Notes: generated from the letters alone by a model not told the origin. A stretch of DNA of 64,000 bases from an uncultured Prevotellaceae bacterium (GCA_900317325.1 ONGE01000005.1:62001-126000); one strand, 5' to 3'; shown: positions 19,749 to 29,850, counted from the stretch's first letter. Numbers and translations are program-made.

Positions 19749-20109
19749 AATTTAATCTCTCTTTCTTTGTTTTTATGTTTTTAATGTTTGTTTGATTCTA
19801 ATTTCTGTTTTCAGTCCTTAGCCTCGTGACGGTTGACGCTAGAGGTCTAAAGTCTGATGTCGGTCACCATTTTATACAGGTAACCGCCCAACAATATGCA
19901 AACCGTGTGCCAAACACGGCGAGGTGACACTTTGTCAGCAAATGTGACATGTCAAATCCATCTTGGTCCAACAAAAAATTACAGTTTTGTCAAGTTTTCT
20001 CAAAAAAACTTCATCGGTTTGTCACAAATTGACTATCTTTGTATGTTTGAATTGTGACTTAAGGCCGCAATCGAGCATTTACAATGACCTCTAAAAAGAA
20101 CTTAATGTT
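19749..20109. other. dnaK-udk divergent intergenic region
   Basis: This 361-base gap contains no gene that I can support. It holds a small hairpin (ccgtg/cacgg, 19903-19919), six TGTCA/TGACA pentamers between 19925 and 20024 (including the dyad TGACATGTCA at 19945-19954), and the udk -7 box. Confidence 0.6.
20034..20041 (+). promoter_or_regulatory. -7 box (TATCTTTG) upstream of udk
   Basis: TATCTTTG fits the Bacteroidetes TAnnTTTG -7 consensus and lies 68 bases before the udk start. No clear TTTG is seen at the matching -33 distance; the nearest TTTG (20018-20021) is only 12 bases away. Confidence 0.5.
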
Positions 20110-20733
20110 ATGATTATCATCGGTATTGCCGGCGGTACCGGCTCAGGTAAAACCACTGTGGTTCGCAAAATTATGGAACGCTTGCCCGAGGGCGAGGTTG
20201 GTGTTATTTCGCAAGACTCCTATTACAAGGACTCGAGCCATGTGCCTGTCGAGGAGCGTCAGAACATCAACTTTGATGAGCCGGCAGCCTTCGACTGGAA
20301 CCTGCTGCTCGAGCACGTGAAGATGCTCAAGCGCGGCGAGTCGATCGAGATGCCCACCTACAGCTACCTGACTTGCTCCCGCCAGAAGGAGACGGTTCCC
20401 ATGGGTCCGCATGACGTGGTGCTCATCGAGGGCATCATGGCGCTGAGCGACGCCCGTCTGAGGAAGATGATGGACATCAAGGTGTTTGTCGATGCCGACG
20501 GTGATGACCGTCTGATCCGCGTGATCTCACGTGACTGCATCGAGCGTGGCCGCACTGCCCAGGCTGTCATCGACCGCTACCAGAAAGTGCTCAAGCCCAT
20601 GCACCAGCTGCACATTGAACCGACCAAGAAGTTTGCCAACATCATCATCCCCGAGGGCGGCAACAATGAGGTGGCTATCAACCTCATCACCGACTACATC
20701 AAGGGTCGCCTGACCACCAACAAGAAGAAATGA
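20110..20733 (+). CDS. udk: Uridine kinase
   Basis: This cytoplasmic pyrimidine-salvage kinase phosphorylates uridine and cytidine to UMP and CMP. The 207-aa length is standard. The P-loop is GGTGSGKTT at residues 8-16, followed by QDSYYKD and the substrate segment [10 protein letters not shown], then LIEGIMAL and the lid region [12 protein letters not shown]. It starts at ATG 20110 with a -7 promoter box 68 bases upstream. Its stop overlaps the lptB start by four bases (ATGA), so the two genes are translationally coupled although their functions differ. Confidence 0.97.
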   Translation: MIIIGIAGGTGSGKTTVVRKIMERLPEGEVGVISQDSYYKDSSHVPVEERQNINFDEPAAFDWNLLLEHVKMLKRGESIEMPTYSYLTCSRQKETVPMGPHDVVLIEGIMALSDARLRKMMDIKVFVDADGDDRLIRVISRDCIERGRTAQAVIDRYQKVLKPMHQLHIEPTKKFANIIIPEGGNNEVAINLITDYIKGRLTTNKKK

Positions 20734-21584
20734 AACTGCCCTGGCAACACAACGGCAACAGATCCAACAAGGAGAACAAGGTTTCGGCCAAACCCGGTGA
20801 CAAGGCGACAGCCGAGAGGCTCAATGCCTCGGGTGAAGCCGGCACACTCGTGTTGAGCACCGACAATCTGGTGAAGAAATATCGCCAGCGCACGGTGGTC
20901 AACCATGTTTCCATCAATGTACATCAAGGCGAGATCGTGGGACTGCTGGGGCCTAACGGCGCGGGCAAGACCACGACCTTCTATATGACAACAGGCCTGG
21001 TGACGCCTAACGAGGGCCGTGTTTTTCTCAACGATGTGGACATCACTACCCTACCCGTTTATCGCCGTGCCCAGTTGGGTATCGGTTACTTGCCACAGGA
21101 GGCCTCGGTGTTCCGCACGTTGAGTGTCGAAGACAACATCCGCACCGTGCTCGAGATGACCGATCTCACGCCCGCCGAACAGAAAGACCGTCTCGAGCAG
21201 CTCATCAGCGAGTTCCACCTGCAGAAGGTGCGCAAGAATCTTGGTAACCGCCTGTCGGGTGGCGAGCGCCGCCGCACCGAGATTGCCCGTGGCCTGGCCA
21301 TCAACCCGCGTTTCATCATGCTCGATGAGCCGTTTGCCGGTGTCGATCCCATTGCCGTCGAAGATATCCAGAGCATTGTCTATAGCCTCAAGAGCAAGAA
21401 CATCGGCATTCTCATCACCGACCACAACGCCCCCGAGACGCTGAGCATCACCGACAGGGCCTATCTGCTGTTCGAGGGCAAAATCCTGTTTCAGGGCACC
21501 AGCGAAGAACTGGCCGACAACCCGACCGTGCGCGACAAGTACCTGGGTCACAATTTCATCTTCCGCCGCAAGCACTTCGATTGA
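20730..21584 (+). CDS. lptB: LPS export ABC transporter ATPase LptB
   Basis: This is the ATPase of the LptB2FG extractor, which powers lipopolysaccharide transport from the inner membrane to the cell surface. Walker A is GPNGAGKTT, the signature motif is [13 protein letters not shown], Walker B is [15 protein letters not shown], and the H-loop lies in LITDHN. These are typical LptB sequences. The protein is 284 aa, about 40 longer than E. coli LptB, because of a polar Lys/Asn-rich N-terminal extension (residues 1-42) before the first ABC strand. The four-base overlap with udk supports this upstream ATG. LptF/G are not in the window. A terminator follows at 21627. Confidence 0.93.
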   Translation: MKLPWQHNGNRSNKENKVSAKPGDKATAERLNASGEAGTLVLSTDNLVKKYRQRTVVNHVSINVHQGEIVGLLGPNGAGKTTTFYMTTGLVTPNEGRVFLNDVDITTLPVYRRAQLGIGYLPQEASVFRTLSVEDNIRTVLEMTDLTPAEQKDRLEQLISEFHLQKVRKNLGNRLSGGERRRTEIARGLAINPRFIMLDEPFAGVDPIAVEDIQSIVYSLKSKNIGILITDHNAPETLSITDRAYLLFEGKILFQGTSEELADNPTVRDKYLGHNFIFRRKHFD

Positions 21585-21626
21585 GTTTGTCACTTACGAG
21601 CTAGAAGCTCGCAATACTACAACAGA

Positions 21627-21649
21627 ACAGTCGCTCAAAAAGCGGCTGT
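21627..21649 (+). terminator. Terminator after lptB
   Basis: The stem acagtcgct / agcggctgt (one G-T pair) with loop caaaa is followed by a run of T. Confidence 0.85.
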
Positions 21650-21714
21650 TTTTTTGTTTCCCTCACTTATCGGTTTTAATAAGAATATTCTTGATAATTT
21701 TTTCTTCAATATAA

Positions 21715-21745
21715 TTGCCATTTATAACATTATTTAGTATATTTG
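21715..21745 (+). promoter_or_regulatory. Promoter for the 2065-aa secreted protein gene
   Basis: TTG (21715-21717), a 20-base spacer, then TATATTTG (21738-21745). This predicts an AT-rich 5' leader of about 120 bases before the start at 21873. Confidence 0.7.
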
Positions 21746-21872
21746 CGGCAAAATATACTTGTTGGTTATTAATCTCGCATTTTGCTGTATCATATTGTGC
21801 GATTAAACGATTGTATATCAAATAATTATACTCTTTTCTATTAACTCTTTATTAACCATTAAATTTACGCTT

Positions 21873-24800
21873 ATGAAGTATCTGAATTTTAAACTACTAT
21901 TCTTCTTAGCGGCCCTGGTTCTAGCGATACCGCCAGCCTGGGCCGAAACAGTGACCGTAACCGTAACTAAAACTGTTAATGAATTAGTGAGTCAGTATGG
22001 TTGGGTAAATGGAGGCGGCGATGGTAAGTGTTATACCAGTTTCAACCTTGATGATAACATCAATATTTCCACCACGGGAGCTCCTAATTGTGGAGGTATT
22101 TTTGGAAACACGACCAAGGATTGGCGTCTTTATCAGAATCAGAACGGCAATGTTACCGTGGCTGCTGCAGAAGGCTCCACAATTAAAACTGTAAGCTTAA
22201 CATTTTCAGTAGCCAACTCTGGTTGTCTTAATTTGGGTAGTACTCAAGTAACAAGCGGCGATGACGTATCAGTCAACGCTGCTTCTGTTACTTTTACTGT
22301 TGGTAATATTGGTAGTGCCACAAACGGTCAAGTTAAAATTACACAGTTCTCTGTTACTTATGAATCTGAAGGTGGTGACACGCCTCAAACGGTAGGAACG
22401 CCGACCTTCTCACTTGAAGAGGGAACTTACTACGCTGCACAGAGTGTGTCGATTACTTGTGCGACCGAGGGGGCTACTATCCACTATACCACTAATGGTG
22501 ATACGCCTGATGAGAATAGTGCTGTTTACAGCACTCCTATCACGGTCGATGAGACGATGACCATCAAGGCCATTGCCGTCAAGAGCGGCATGACAAACAG
22601 CGAAGTTGCCGAGGCGACTTACACCATCAATGATCCTAGTTCTCTCACACAATATCGCAAAATCACCAGCTCTTCACAGCTCACTGCAGGTGATTATCTG
22701 ATTGTTTGTGAGGATCAGGGTGTTGCTTTTGATGGTAGCCTTACAACGCTTGACGCCGTAGGCAATATCTTTGCTGTTGAGATTAATGATGGAGTCATTC
22801 AAACCAACAAAGAAGCATATTTCACTGCAAAAAAACTTGAAGGTAATATCTATTCTTTAAGGAGTGCTAGCGGATATAGTATTGGTAGAGAATCCAATAA
22901 GAATGGATTGGATGCAGAAAATAGTGCAATTCTTCTTCAGAATACCATTACATTTGATGATGATGGCAACGTCACCATCAAGGGTTCAGCTGGCCCAACG
23001 CTGCAATATTATAAGACAACTGGGCAAAATCGTTTCCGCTATTACATTTCAGACCAGCAACCTGTTGCTCTGTACAAGAAAGTGAGTGGTGAGCCTGTTA
23101 CTCCCGAGATTTCTGTTACTCCGTCATCGGTAACTATTACTGATGTAACGGGTGAGGACAAGACTGCTGCGATCAGTGCAACGGTTGAACCGGCTGGCAC
23201 TGTGAACGCTACGGCTTCCGATGGCTGGAGCGCAACCAGCAGTTCAGTGACCTATCAGGGATTGGCCCTGCATGCCGAGGGTACTGCTACCTTTAGCAGC
23301 GAGGGTGCTACCGATGTTGCCGCCAGCCTGGAATACAACTACGCTGGCCCGCTCTACATCCTGGGTACTGTGAACAACGGTGGTTGGGCACCCAACAACT
23401 ATGTTGCTATGACCAGGGGCGCTGACGGCCTCTACACCGTCAGGGTGACAACCAACGCCGGCAATGAAGGCATGTCCTGGATTTCGTTCACCAAGCGCGT
23501 TGCTAACGACGCTGACGGGGTCGCATGGAACTATATCGCTCCTTACCGTTTTGTTCCTTACAGCGAGAACGGCGATGCATGGTGGTTGACCGATGCTACC
23601 GTCAATGAGTTCAATCCCCTTGACTTTAACACGGGCCATGTTGATGCTCAGCCCGTCAGGATGGCTCCCGGCACCTACGACATCACGATCAATGCCAACG
23701 ACAACACGTTCAAGATTGAACCTTATGTCGTGACCGTCGAGACGCCGACGTTTGATCCCGAAGCTGGAAGCTACAAGACCTTCCAGAGCGTGACCATCAA
23801 CTGTGCTACCGAGGATGCCACCATCCATTACACCGTTGATGGCAGTGAGCCCACGGAGAGCAGTCCCGTTTACGGCGAGCCCATCGCTGTTGACTCGACG
23901 ATGACCATCAAGGCCATCGCCATGATGGACGGCATGGCCAACAGCGCTGTTGCCGAGGCTACCTACAATCTGCCCCAAACTGTGGCTACCGTAGCTGCTG
24001 CCAATACAGTAGTTGCTAACAGCTATTTCCTTTTCACCGGCGATGCTGTTGTGACTTATGCTGGACAGAGCACCATCAACAGCAATTATCACTATATCTT
24101 CATCCGTGACAAGAGTGCTGAAAATGGTGGTGGCGTTATCTATTATAGCACCAGCAATAATAATGTGACTGTCCCCAACGTTCAAGCTACTAACGTCCTC
24201 AAGCGTGGCTGGTATGCCCAATTGAGGCCTTATAATAAGTGGAATGAATTCCAAAAGGCTGAGTTCGTGGAAGCAAGCGGTGAGAGCGTTACTGCTGATC
24301 CGTTTGACCGCACTGGCATGGAGCTGACCGTTGAGAATAACGTCAACGAGTACATCAAGATTGACGATGTCACCTACAATGACGGCAATATCACCTATGC
24401 GGGTCAGAATCGCGATGAAGTGACTTACACCTACAAGGTGGTAAATCACTTTAATGTTGCTCTCGAGGATGGCAAGCACTATAACATCGAGGGTGTTGTA
24501 ACCAGATACAACAGCACTATCGAGTTCTATCCTACTGCCGCCACCCTGGCTAAGCAGGCACCCGAGTTGTCGTTCAACCCGGCGAGTGTTTCGGTTTATG
24601 AGGGTGTTCAGGACTTCCCCGAGCCCGAGCTGACCGCTCCCGAGGGTGTTACTGTTCAGAGCTACACGAGCAGCAATCCCGATGTTGTCACCGTTGACAA
24701 CGAGGGCAAGGTGACCATCATTGGTGTCGGCACCGCCGTCATCACCGCTACGACTGCCGAGAATACCTATTATCTCTCAGGCACTGCAACCTATAATGTT

Positions 24801-27800
24801 GAGATCAAGGCCAAGGAGGCTGCCGGCCTGAGCTTCGACAAGCCGTCTGTCAACGCTACCTTTGGCGACCAGAACGTTGAGGAGCCCACGCTGACCTACC
24901 CCGCTGGTCTGACTGTGACCTACAGCTGCGTGCCCGATACTGTTGCCACCGTTGATCCCGCAACTGGTGAAGTGGCCATCGTCGGCGCCGGTATCGCTAC
25001 CGTTACCGCTACCACCGAGGGTGATGAATCACACAATGGAGGTTCGGTAAGCTACACCCTCGTTGTGGCAAAGGCTAACGCCACCTTGAGCTTCGCCGAG
25101 GAGGCCATCAACGCCACCTACGGCGGAGAGGTTCCCGCTAACGCTTTGACCAACGAGGCCAACCTGACCGTTACTTACAGCAGCAGCGACGAGGCCATTG
25201 CCACCGTTGACAACGAGGGCAAGGTGACCATCGTCAAGGCTGGTGAAGTGACCATCACCGCTACCGGTGCCGCCAACGACAACTACAACGGCGCTACCGC
25301 TAACTACACCTTGACCATCGCCAAGGCCAACGCAGCCCTGACCTTCGCCAAGGAGGCCATCAACGCCACCTACGGCGGAGAGGTTCCCGCTAACGCTTTG
25401 ACCAACGAGGCTAACCTGGCTGTTACCTACAGCAGCAGCGACGAGACCATTGCCACTGTTGACAACGAGGGCAAGGTGACCATCGTCAAGGCTGGTGAAG
25501 TGACCATCACCGCTACCGGTGCCGCCAACGACAACTACAACGGCGCTAACGCTACCTACACGCTGACCATCGACAAGGCCGACGCCACCTTCAGCTTCAC
25601 TACTGATGCTGTTACCATCGTTGAAGGTCAAGCGTTCACCGCTCCTGCCCTGACCAACGAGGCCAACCTGAATGTTACCTACGAGAGCAGCAATGTGAAC
25701 GTTGCCACTGTTGATAACAACGGTAACGTGACCATCGTTGGCGTTGGTGAGACCACCATTACCGCCACCGGTGCTGCCAATGACAACTACAACGGCACTT
25801 ACGCCACCTACACCATCACTGTAGAGCCCAAGCCCGTAGTTGCCGCTCCGACGTTCACGCCTGCCGCTGGCTATTACAACAGCGTTCAGAACGTGACCAT
25901 CGCTTGTGAGACCGCTGGTGCTGACATTTACTACACCACCGACGGAACTGTTCCCACTGCCGAGAGCACGAAGTACATCGAGGCCATTCCCGTTGGCGAG
26001 AACATGACCATCAAGGCCATCGCCGTGAAGGAAGGCTATACCAGCAGCGAGGTCGTTGAGGCCGAGTATGTCATCGACCTGCCCGTACAGATTGCTGCTC
26101 CGACTTTCATGCCTGGCAGCGGCCACTACACCGAGGCTAAGGAAGTGGCTATTGCCTGTGCTACCCCCGGAGCCCTGATCTCCTACAAGATCGGCGACGG
26201 CGAATTCCAGCCCTACACCGCTCCGTTTGTTGTTGACCACAGCTGTACTGTTACCGCTAAGGTCACCATGGGCAATAGGACCGTTTGGACTGAGAACCAG
26301 GCAAGCGCTACCTACACCATCAACACGCTGAATCCCGTTCAGATCACCGATGGTTACTATCAGATCATGAACAACGGCAGTGGCCAGTATGCCAACGTAC
26401 AGGGCCGCAAGACCTTGACGTTCACCAACGCCATCGACGAGCAGGCCGGTACTGTGATCCGTGTCCAGACCGAGAACAACGGTAAGGTTAAGGTGCTGCG
26501 TTCACAGGGCGCCGACCTCCAGGGCTATGCCGACCGTGCCATGAGGTATGTTCCCGAGGTGGTACAAATGGTTGCCAACAAGCTCCACGCCGAGGGCACT
26601 GGTGAATTGCTGGGTGAAGATGGTCTTGACGCCATCATGGAGAAGTTCAACGAGAGCTTCGACTATCACCTGTATGTGGAAGGCTCGCTTGACAACTGCC
26701 GCATCTATGGCAAGACGCCGAGCATGCAGCCCGTTGTTGACTTCTATCTTGAGAATCAGACCAAGGTTGACGCTAAGCTGCCGATGCTCGAAGGCTTCAT
26801 CAACGACGCCATCAACAAGGTGCTCGAGAAGACCAACGGCCACGGTAGCAGCATTCTTGTTCCCTTCAGCATCCAGACCATCTGGGAGCGCATGGGTGGT
26901 AACCTGATTAAGCCTGTTGATGACGCATCGACCATGGCATTCTATCGTCAGGTGCTGACCAACAAGCAGTATGTTTGGGACTTCGCTTACCAGACGGCCA
27001 CATTCTACCTCGAGAAGGTTAAGAATCACCCGAAGTATGAGGAGTACAAGGATAAGATGGGCGAGTTAGGCAACTACATTGACAAGCTCGAGCAGATTCG
27101 TCCCGACACCAAGTATTTCATCGTGCAGGAGAATGGCAAGGTGGACTACATCAGTGAGGGCAATGCCGAAATCATCAATAATGCTGCCAATACCTATTGG
27201 AATGTTCAGCCTCGCGAGACGTTCACCGTGAACTTTAGCGAAGCTAACAAGCTTGGTCTCGAGTATGCCATTACGCTCTATACCGACTTTGCATACGCAG
27301 TGCCCGATACCGTAGTAACAGCCTACAAGGTGACTGGAATCAACGAGCAGGGTGTGGCAGTGCTCGAAGCCCTGACCGGTAATGTTCCCGCTCAGACTCC
27401 TGTGCTGCTCAAGTCTCTGGCTGCCGGACCCATTGCCTTGACACTGGATACCAACGACGGTACTGCACTGACCGACAACCTGCTTGTTGGTCCGGACTAC
27501 CTGATTAAGGAGTACCAGATCAGGACCCCGCAAGTTGAGTCGGTATTCAATCTGGCTAAAGACTTGTTCGGCGAAAACTTCTACAACAACTATGTTGCGA
27601 AGTATGAGCACCTGATGCTCAAGTATGCCGGTACGGTTAACAACAAGTACTTCTGGGGTCTGACCGATGACGATATCCAGAAGTGCACCTTCACCAACGA
27701 TGAAGGCTCTGTTGATTGCGTCATCCGCACGCTGAGCGATGGCGATCAGCACCTCGGTTTCTACAACAACTGGGAGGCCAAGACCAACCAGGCATTGCTT

Positions 27801-28070
27801 GTTACCAAGGACTTTGATCCCGTCAAGCTGGCTATCAAGGGCGATGTGACCCGTGACGGTCTTGTGAACATCTCGGACGTTGTGGCATTGATCAACATTG
27901 TCATGCTGTCTCCTGAGGAGCCCGAGAATTTCCATGTCATCTATGACTATGTCGCTGCTGATTTCTATCAGAACGGCGTTATCGACGTCACCGACGCCAC
28001 GTCACTGATCCAGTATCTCATCTATATGCATGTAGATACCGAAGTGCCTGGCGAGCCTGATGGCGAATAA
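21873..28070 (+). CDS. Giant secreted multidomain protein (chitobiase-C-like, Ig-like and dockerin-like modules)
   Basis: This is a 2065-aa exported protein with signal peptide residues 1-24 (cleavage after AWA). Four chitobiase/hexosaminidase C-terminal-like modules (xxPTFxPxxGxY...TIHYTxDGxxP...TIKAIA) lie at about 172-252, 623-700, 1322-1402 and 1405-1485. A SusE/F-like beta module (LYILGTVNNGGWAPN) spans about 490-618. Five bacterial Ig-2-like repeats run from about 897 to 1317; the last three repeat with an exact 84-residue (252-bp) period. Residues 1490-1990 are a unique region. The end carries a degenerate dockerin-like pair (GDVTRDGLVNISDV, then NGVIDVTDA). No catalytic domain is recognised. 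A surface adhesin or glycan-binding role is possible but unproven. Confidence 0.85.
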   Translation: MKYLNFKLLFFLAALVLAIPPAWAETVTVTVTKTVNELVSQYGWVNGGGDGKCYTSFNLDDNINISTTGAPNCGGIFGNTTKDWRLYQNQNGNVTVAAAEGSTIKTVSLTFSVANSGCLNLGSTQVTSGDDVSVNAASVTFTVGNIGSATNGQVKITQFSVTYESEGGDTPQTVGTPTFSLEEGTYYAAQSVSITCATEGATIHYTTNGDTPDENSAVYSTPITVDETMTIKAIAVKSGMTNSEVAEATYTINDPSSLTQYRKITSSSQLTAGDYLIVCEDQGVAFDGSLTTLDAVGNIFAVEINDGVIQTNKEAYFTAKKLEGNIYSLRSASGYSIGRESNKNGLDAENSAILLQNTITFDDDGNVTIKGSAGPTLQYYKTTGQNRFRYYISDQQPVALYKKVSGEPVTPEISVTPSSVTITDVTGEDKTAAISATVEPAGTVNATASDGWSATSSSVTYQGLALHAEGTATFSSEGATDVAASLEYNYAGPLYILGTVNNGGWAPNNYVAMTRGADGLYTVRVTTNAGNEGMSWISFTKRVANDADGVAWNYIAPYRFVPYSENGDAWWLTDATVNEFNPLDFNTGHVDAQPVRMAPGTYDITINANDNTFKIEPYVVTVETPTFDPEAGSYKTFQSVTINCATEDATIHYTVDGSEPTESSPVYGEPIAVDSTMTIKAIAMMDGMANSAVAEATYNLPQTVATVAAANTVVANSYFLFTGDAVVTYAGQSTINSNYHYIFIRDKSAENGGGVIYYSTSNNNVTVPNVQATNVLKRGWYAQLRPYNKWNEFQKAEFVEASGESVTADPFDRTGMELTVENNVNEYIKIDDVTYNDGNITYAGQNRDEVTYTYKVVNHFNVALEDGKHYNIEGVVTRYNSTIEFYPTAATLAKQAPELSFNPASVSVYEGVQDFPEPELTAPEGVTVQSYTSSNPDVVTVDNEGKVTIIGVGTAVITATTAENTYYLSGTATYNVEIKAKEAAGLSFDKPSVNATFGDQNVEEPTLTYPAGLTVTYSCVPDTVATVDPATGEVAIVGAGIATVTATTEGDESHNGGSVSYTLVVAKANATLSFAEEAINATYGGEVPANALTNEANLTVTYSSSDEAIATVDNEGKVTIVKAGEVTITATGAANDNYNGATANYTLTIAKANAALTFAKEAINATYGGEVPANALTNEANLAVTYSSSDETIATVDNEGKVTIVKAGEVTITATGAANDNYNGANATYTLTIDKADATFSFTTDAVTIVEGQAFTAPALTNEANLNVTYESSNVNVATVDNNGNVTIVGVGETTITATGAANDNYNGTYATYTITVEPKPVVAAPTFTPAAGYYNSVQNVTIACETAGADIYYTTDGTVPTAESTKYIEAIPVGENMTIKAIAVKEGYTSSEVVEAEYVIDLPVQIAAPTFMPGSGHYTEAKEVAIACATPGALISYKIGDGEFQPYTAPFVVDHSCTVTAKVTMGNRTVWTENQASATYTINTLNPVQITDGYYQIMNNGSGQYANVQGRKTLTFTNAIDEQAGTVIRVQTENNGKVKVLRSQGADLQGYADRAMRYVPEVVQMVANKLHAEGTGELLGEDGLDAIMEKFNESFDYHLYVEGSLDNCRIYGKTPSMQPVVDFYLENQTKVDAKLPMLEGFINDAINKVLEKTNGHGSSILVPFSIQTIWERMGGNLIKPVDDASTMAFYRQVLTNKQYVWDFAYQTATFYLEKVKNHPKYEEYKDKMGELGNYIDKLEQIRPDTKYFIVQENGKVDYISEGNAEIINNAANTYWNVQPRETFTVNFSEANKLGLEYAITLYTDFAYAVPDTVVTAYKVTGINEQGVAVLEALTGNVPAQTPVLLKSLAAGPIALTLDTNDGTALTDNLLVGPDYLIKEYQIRTPQVESVFNLAKDLFGENFYNNYVAKYEHLMLKYAGTVNNKYFWGLTDDDIQKCTFTNDEGSVDCVIRTLSDGDQHLGFYNNWEAKTNQALLVTKDFDPVKLAIKGDVTRDGLVNISDVVALINIVMLSPEEPENFHVIYDYVAADFYQNGVIDVTDATSLIQYLIYMHVDTEVPGEPDGE
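25071..25826 (+). repeat. Three tandem 252-bp Ig-module repeats within the coding sequence
   Basis: Units begin at 25071, 25323 and 25575, an exact 252-bp period. Units 1 and 2 are almost identical in DNA; unit 3 is divergent in its first third. They encode 84-residue modules containing NEANLxVTYSSS and ATGAANDNYNG. Confidence 0.9.
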
Positions 28071-28084
28071 GTCACTATTGAACT

Positions 28085-28141
28085 CGTGAGCAATTGATGG
28101 TTATGAATGTTACACAACATCATAGTCGTGAATTGCTCACG
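28085..28141 (+). terminator. Terminator after the 2065-aa gene
   Basis: The 11-bp arms cgtgagcaatt and aattgctcacg flank a 35-base loop. The right arm is followed by a single a and then a T7 run. Confidence 0.8.
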
Positions 28142-28182
28142 ATTTTTTTCATTCATCAATTAAGATAAAATACAAACACATC

Positions 28183-29592
28183 ATGAAAAAAACCTTACGA
28201 ATCTTTTGTGCCATAGCAATGACAACACTCTGCGCCGTTCCCTCCATGGCACAACTCAGCGGAACGGGCTATTATCGCTTTCGCAATGCAGATCGCAATA
28301 CCGAGTACATCTCGATGACCAACGACCTGTTCAATTACACGACTTGCATCGGCGGCGCCTGTGGTGGCTTAAGCAACGCCAGCAGTTCCGCTGGCCAGTC
28401 CCGTGCGCTGGAATGTGCCGGCAAATATCTGGGCACCGACATCCACATGATTAATGATGCCGACATCATCGATGTGGGCTCTATCATTTACGCTCAGAAG
28501 TATAGCACCCAAGCTTCCAATCATGACTATAACCTGATTGGCCAGGGCACCAGTCTGCTCACATTGACAACAGGAACCTATCCAGGAAACGTTGAGTTAG
28601 AGTTCACAAACCGTTACATTACCATTGACCCAGCCAGTGGTAGCGGTGCTAACACATTATACACAGCCAAGATTGAGCTGAAATCCAATACCTACGTCTT
28701 TCTTGTGGGTTATCCGACATTGGGTGTCCGTTACCTAGTTGACAACAATGGCACATTCGCGATCAACTCATCTAGTTCGGCCCAAAACGCTAAATGGTAC
28801 ATCGAGCCTGTCAATCACTTTAACGTGGTGCCTGAGGTTGAGTTCGAGGGCAAGTATTACACGACCATGTTTGTTCCCTTCAGCTACAAGCTCAGCGGAC
28901 AGGTGCTCAGAGCTTATGCCGTGAAAGGAATCGGTGAAGACGGCACCCTGCAACTCGAGGAAGTGGCTGCCGAAGGCGGTACCGTGCCTGCCCAGATGCC
29001 TGTTATCCTGGAATGCGCCTCCAACAATCCTGCGGAATGCCAGCTCATTCCCCAGGGCAGACCCGTTTTCTCAGCTCCTGACGTGACCATCAGGGCTAAC
29101 GCCCCCAGGGCCAACCAAGCAGTCGCCGACGAGACTAACCTGCTGAGAGGAACTTACTATTGTAATACCGACGGCACGATAACCTATTCCAAGCCTAACA
29201 ACGAAACGGGAAGCTTCAATGCCAACAACTACACCAAGCCCACCGATCCACAGAAGTATGTGTTGGGCACCGTCAACGCTGACGGCAAGCTGGCAGTAGT
29301 CAAGGCTACTGGCACAGCCATGCCTGCCAACAAGGCATGGATTGAATATACCGGCGACAAGGAGCTCGTGTTCCCGTGGGAACCTGCCAACACCTTGCTC
29401 ATGGGCGATGTGAATAATGACAAGGCGGTGAACGTCTCGGATGTTGTTATGCTCATCAATTATATCATCCTTAACACGGGTGACATCAACACCGAGGCAG
29501 CTAACATGTATGAGGACGACGAGATCAACGTCACTGATGTGATCATGCTCATCAACTATATCACCCTTAACACCGAAGAACCCAACGAATAA
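28183..29592 (+). CDS. Secreted protein of unknown function with dockerin-like C-terminus, 469 aa
   Basis: This is an exported protein with a signal peptide ending SMAQ (cleavage near residue 23). Residues 25-200 form a beta-rich domain beginning GTGYYRFRNADRNTEYIS, a lectin-like opening shared by many Bacteroidales surface proteins, but no family name can be given. Residues about 205-380 (EPVNHFNVVPEVEFEGKYYT...) resemble residues about 1790-1870 of the preceding giant protein: both have a phrase like VTGINEQGVAVLEAL / VKGIGEDGTLQLEEV followed by GxVPAQxPVxL. The end (about 405-465) has two dockerin-like loops, GDVNNDKAVNVSDV and EDDEINVTDV. It lies 112 bases after the giant gene, behind that gene's terminator, so it is probably a separate unit with related function. 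Confidence 0.8.
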   Translation: MKKTLRIFCAIAMTTLCAVPSMAQLSGTGYYRFRNADRNTEYISMTNDLFNYTTCIGGACGGLSNASSSAGQSRALECAGKYLGTDIHMINDADIIDVGSIIYAQKYSTQASNHDYNLIGQGTSLLTLTTGTYPGNVELEFTNRYITIDPASGSGANTLYTAKIELKSNTYVFLVGYPTLGVRYLVDNNGTFAINSSSSAQNAKWYIEPVNHFNVVPEVEFEGKYYTTMFVPFSYKLSGQVLRAYAVKGIGEDGTLQLEEVAAEGGTVPAQMPVILECASNNPAECQLIPQGRPVFSAPDVTIRANAPRANQAVADETNLLRGTYYCNTDGTITYSKPNNETGSFNANNYTKPTDPQKYVLGTVNADGKLAVVKATGTAMPANKAWIEYTGDKELVFPWEPANTLLMGDVNNDKAVNVSDVVMLINYIILNTGDINTEAANMYEDDEINVTDVIMLINYITLNTEEPNE

Positions 29593-29626
29593 CCTGCCTA
29601 GGCGAAAGCAACAAGATTGAACTGTA

Positions 29627-29656
29627 CCCCAAAAGTTGGATAATAGACTTTTGGGG
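29627..29656 (+). terminator. Hairpin/terminator resembling an IS end
   Basis: The perfect stem ccccaaaagt / acttttgggg has a 10-base loop, followed by tgca and a T7 run. The outer context tgtaccccaaaagttgga resembles the terminal repeats I recall from IS3-family elements. Confidence 0.65.
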
Positions 29657-29728
29657 TGCATTTTTTTAACGTGTATTAGACGAAATTCTATTCAAGATTT
29701 CAGTGAGTTAGCGGCTAGATGGCCAGTA

Positions 29729-29750
29729 GAGACGCAAAATTTTGTATCTC
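29729..29750. repeat. REP-like palindrome, copy 3 (degenerate)
   Basis: gagacgcaaaa followed by ttttgtatctc. Two bases in the right arm differ from the perfect copy at 13054. Confidence 0.75.
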
Positions 29751-29850
29751 CAATTGTTATACATTACCAATTACAGTTATTTGGTTCACAACACCTCATG
29801 CATAAAAGGCAAAAATATGCAAATAAATATCTCCAATTCAAAAAATATAG

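Noticed and set aside
25071-25826. Possible CRISPR-like regular repeat
   Set aside because: The period is 252 bp, in frame, with nearly uniform units coding for Ig-like modules; there are no spacers.
23244-26240. Two long minus-strand open frames (411 and 403 codons) inside the giant secreted-protein gene
   Set aside because: Their repeats simply mirror the Ig-module repeats of the sense gene, and they lack signal peptide or domain features.
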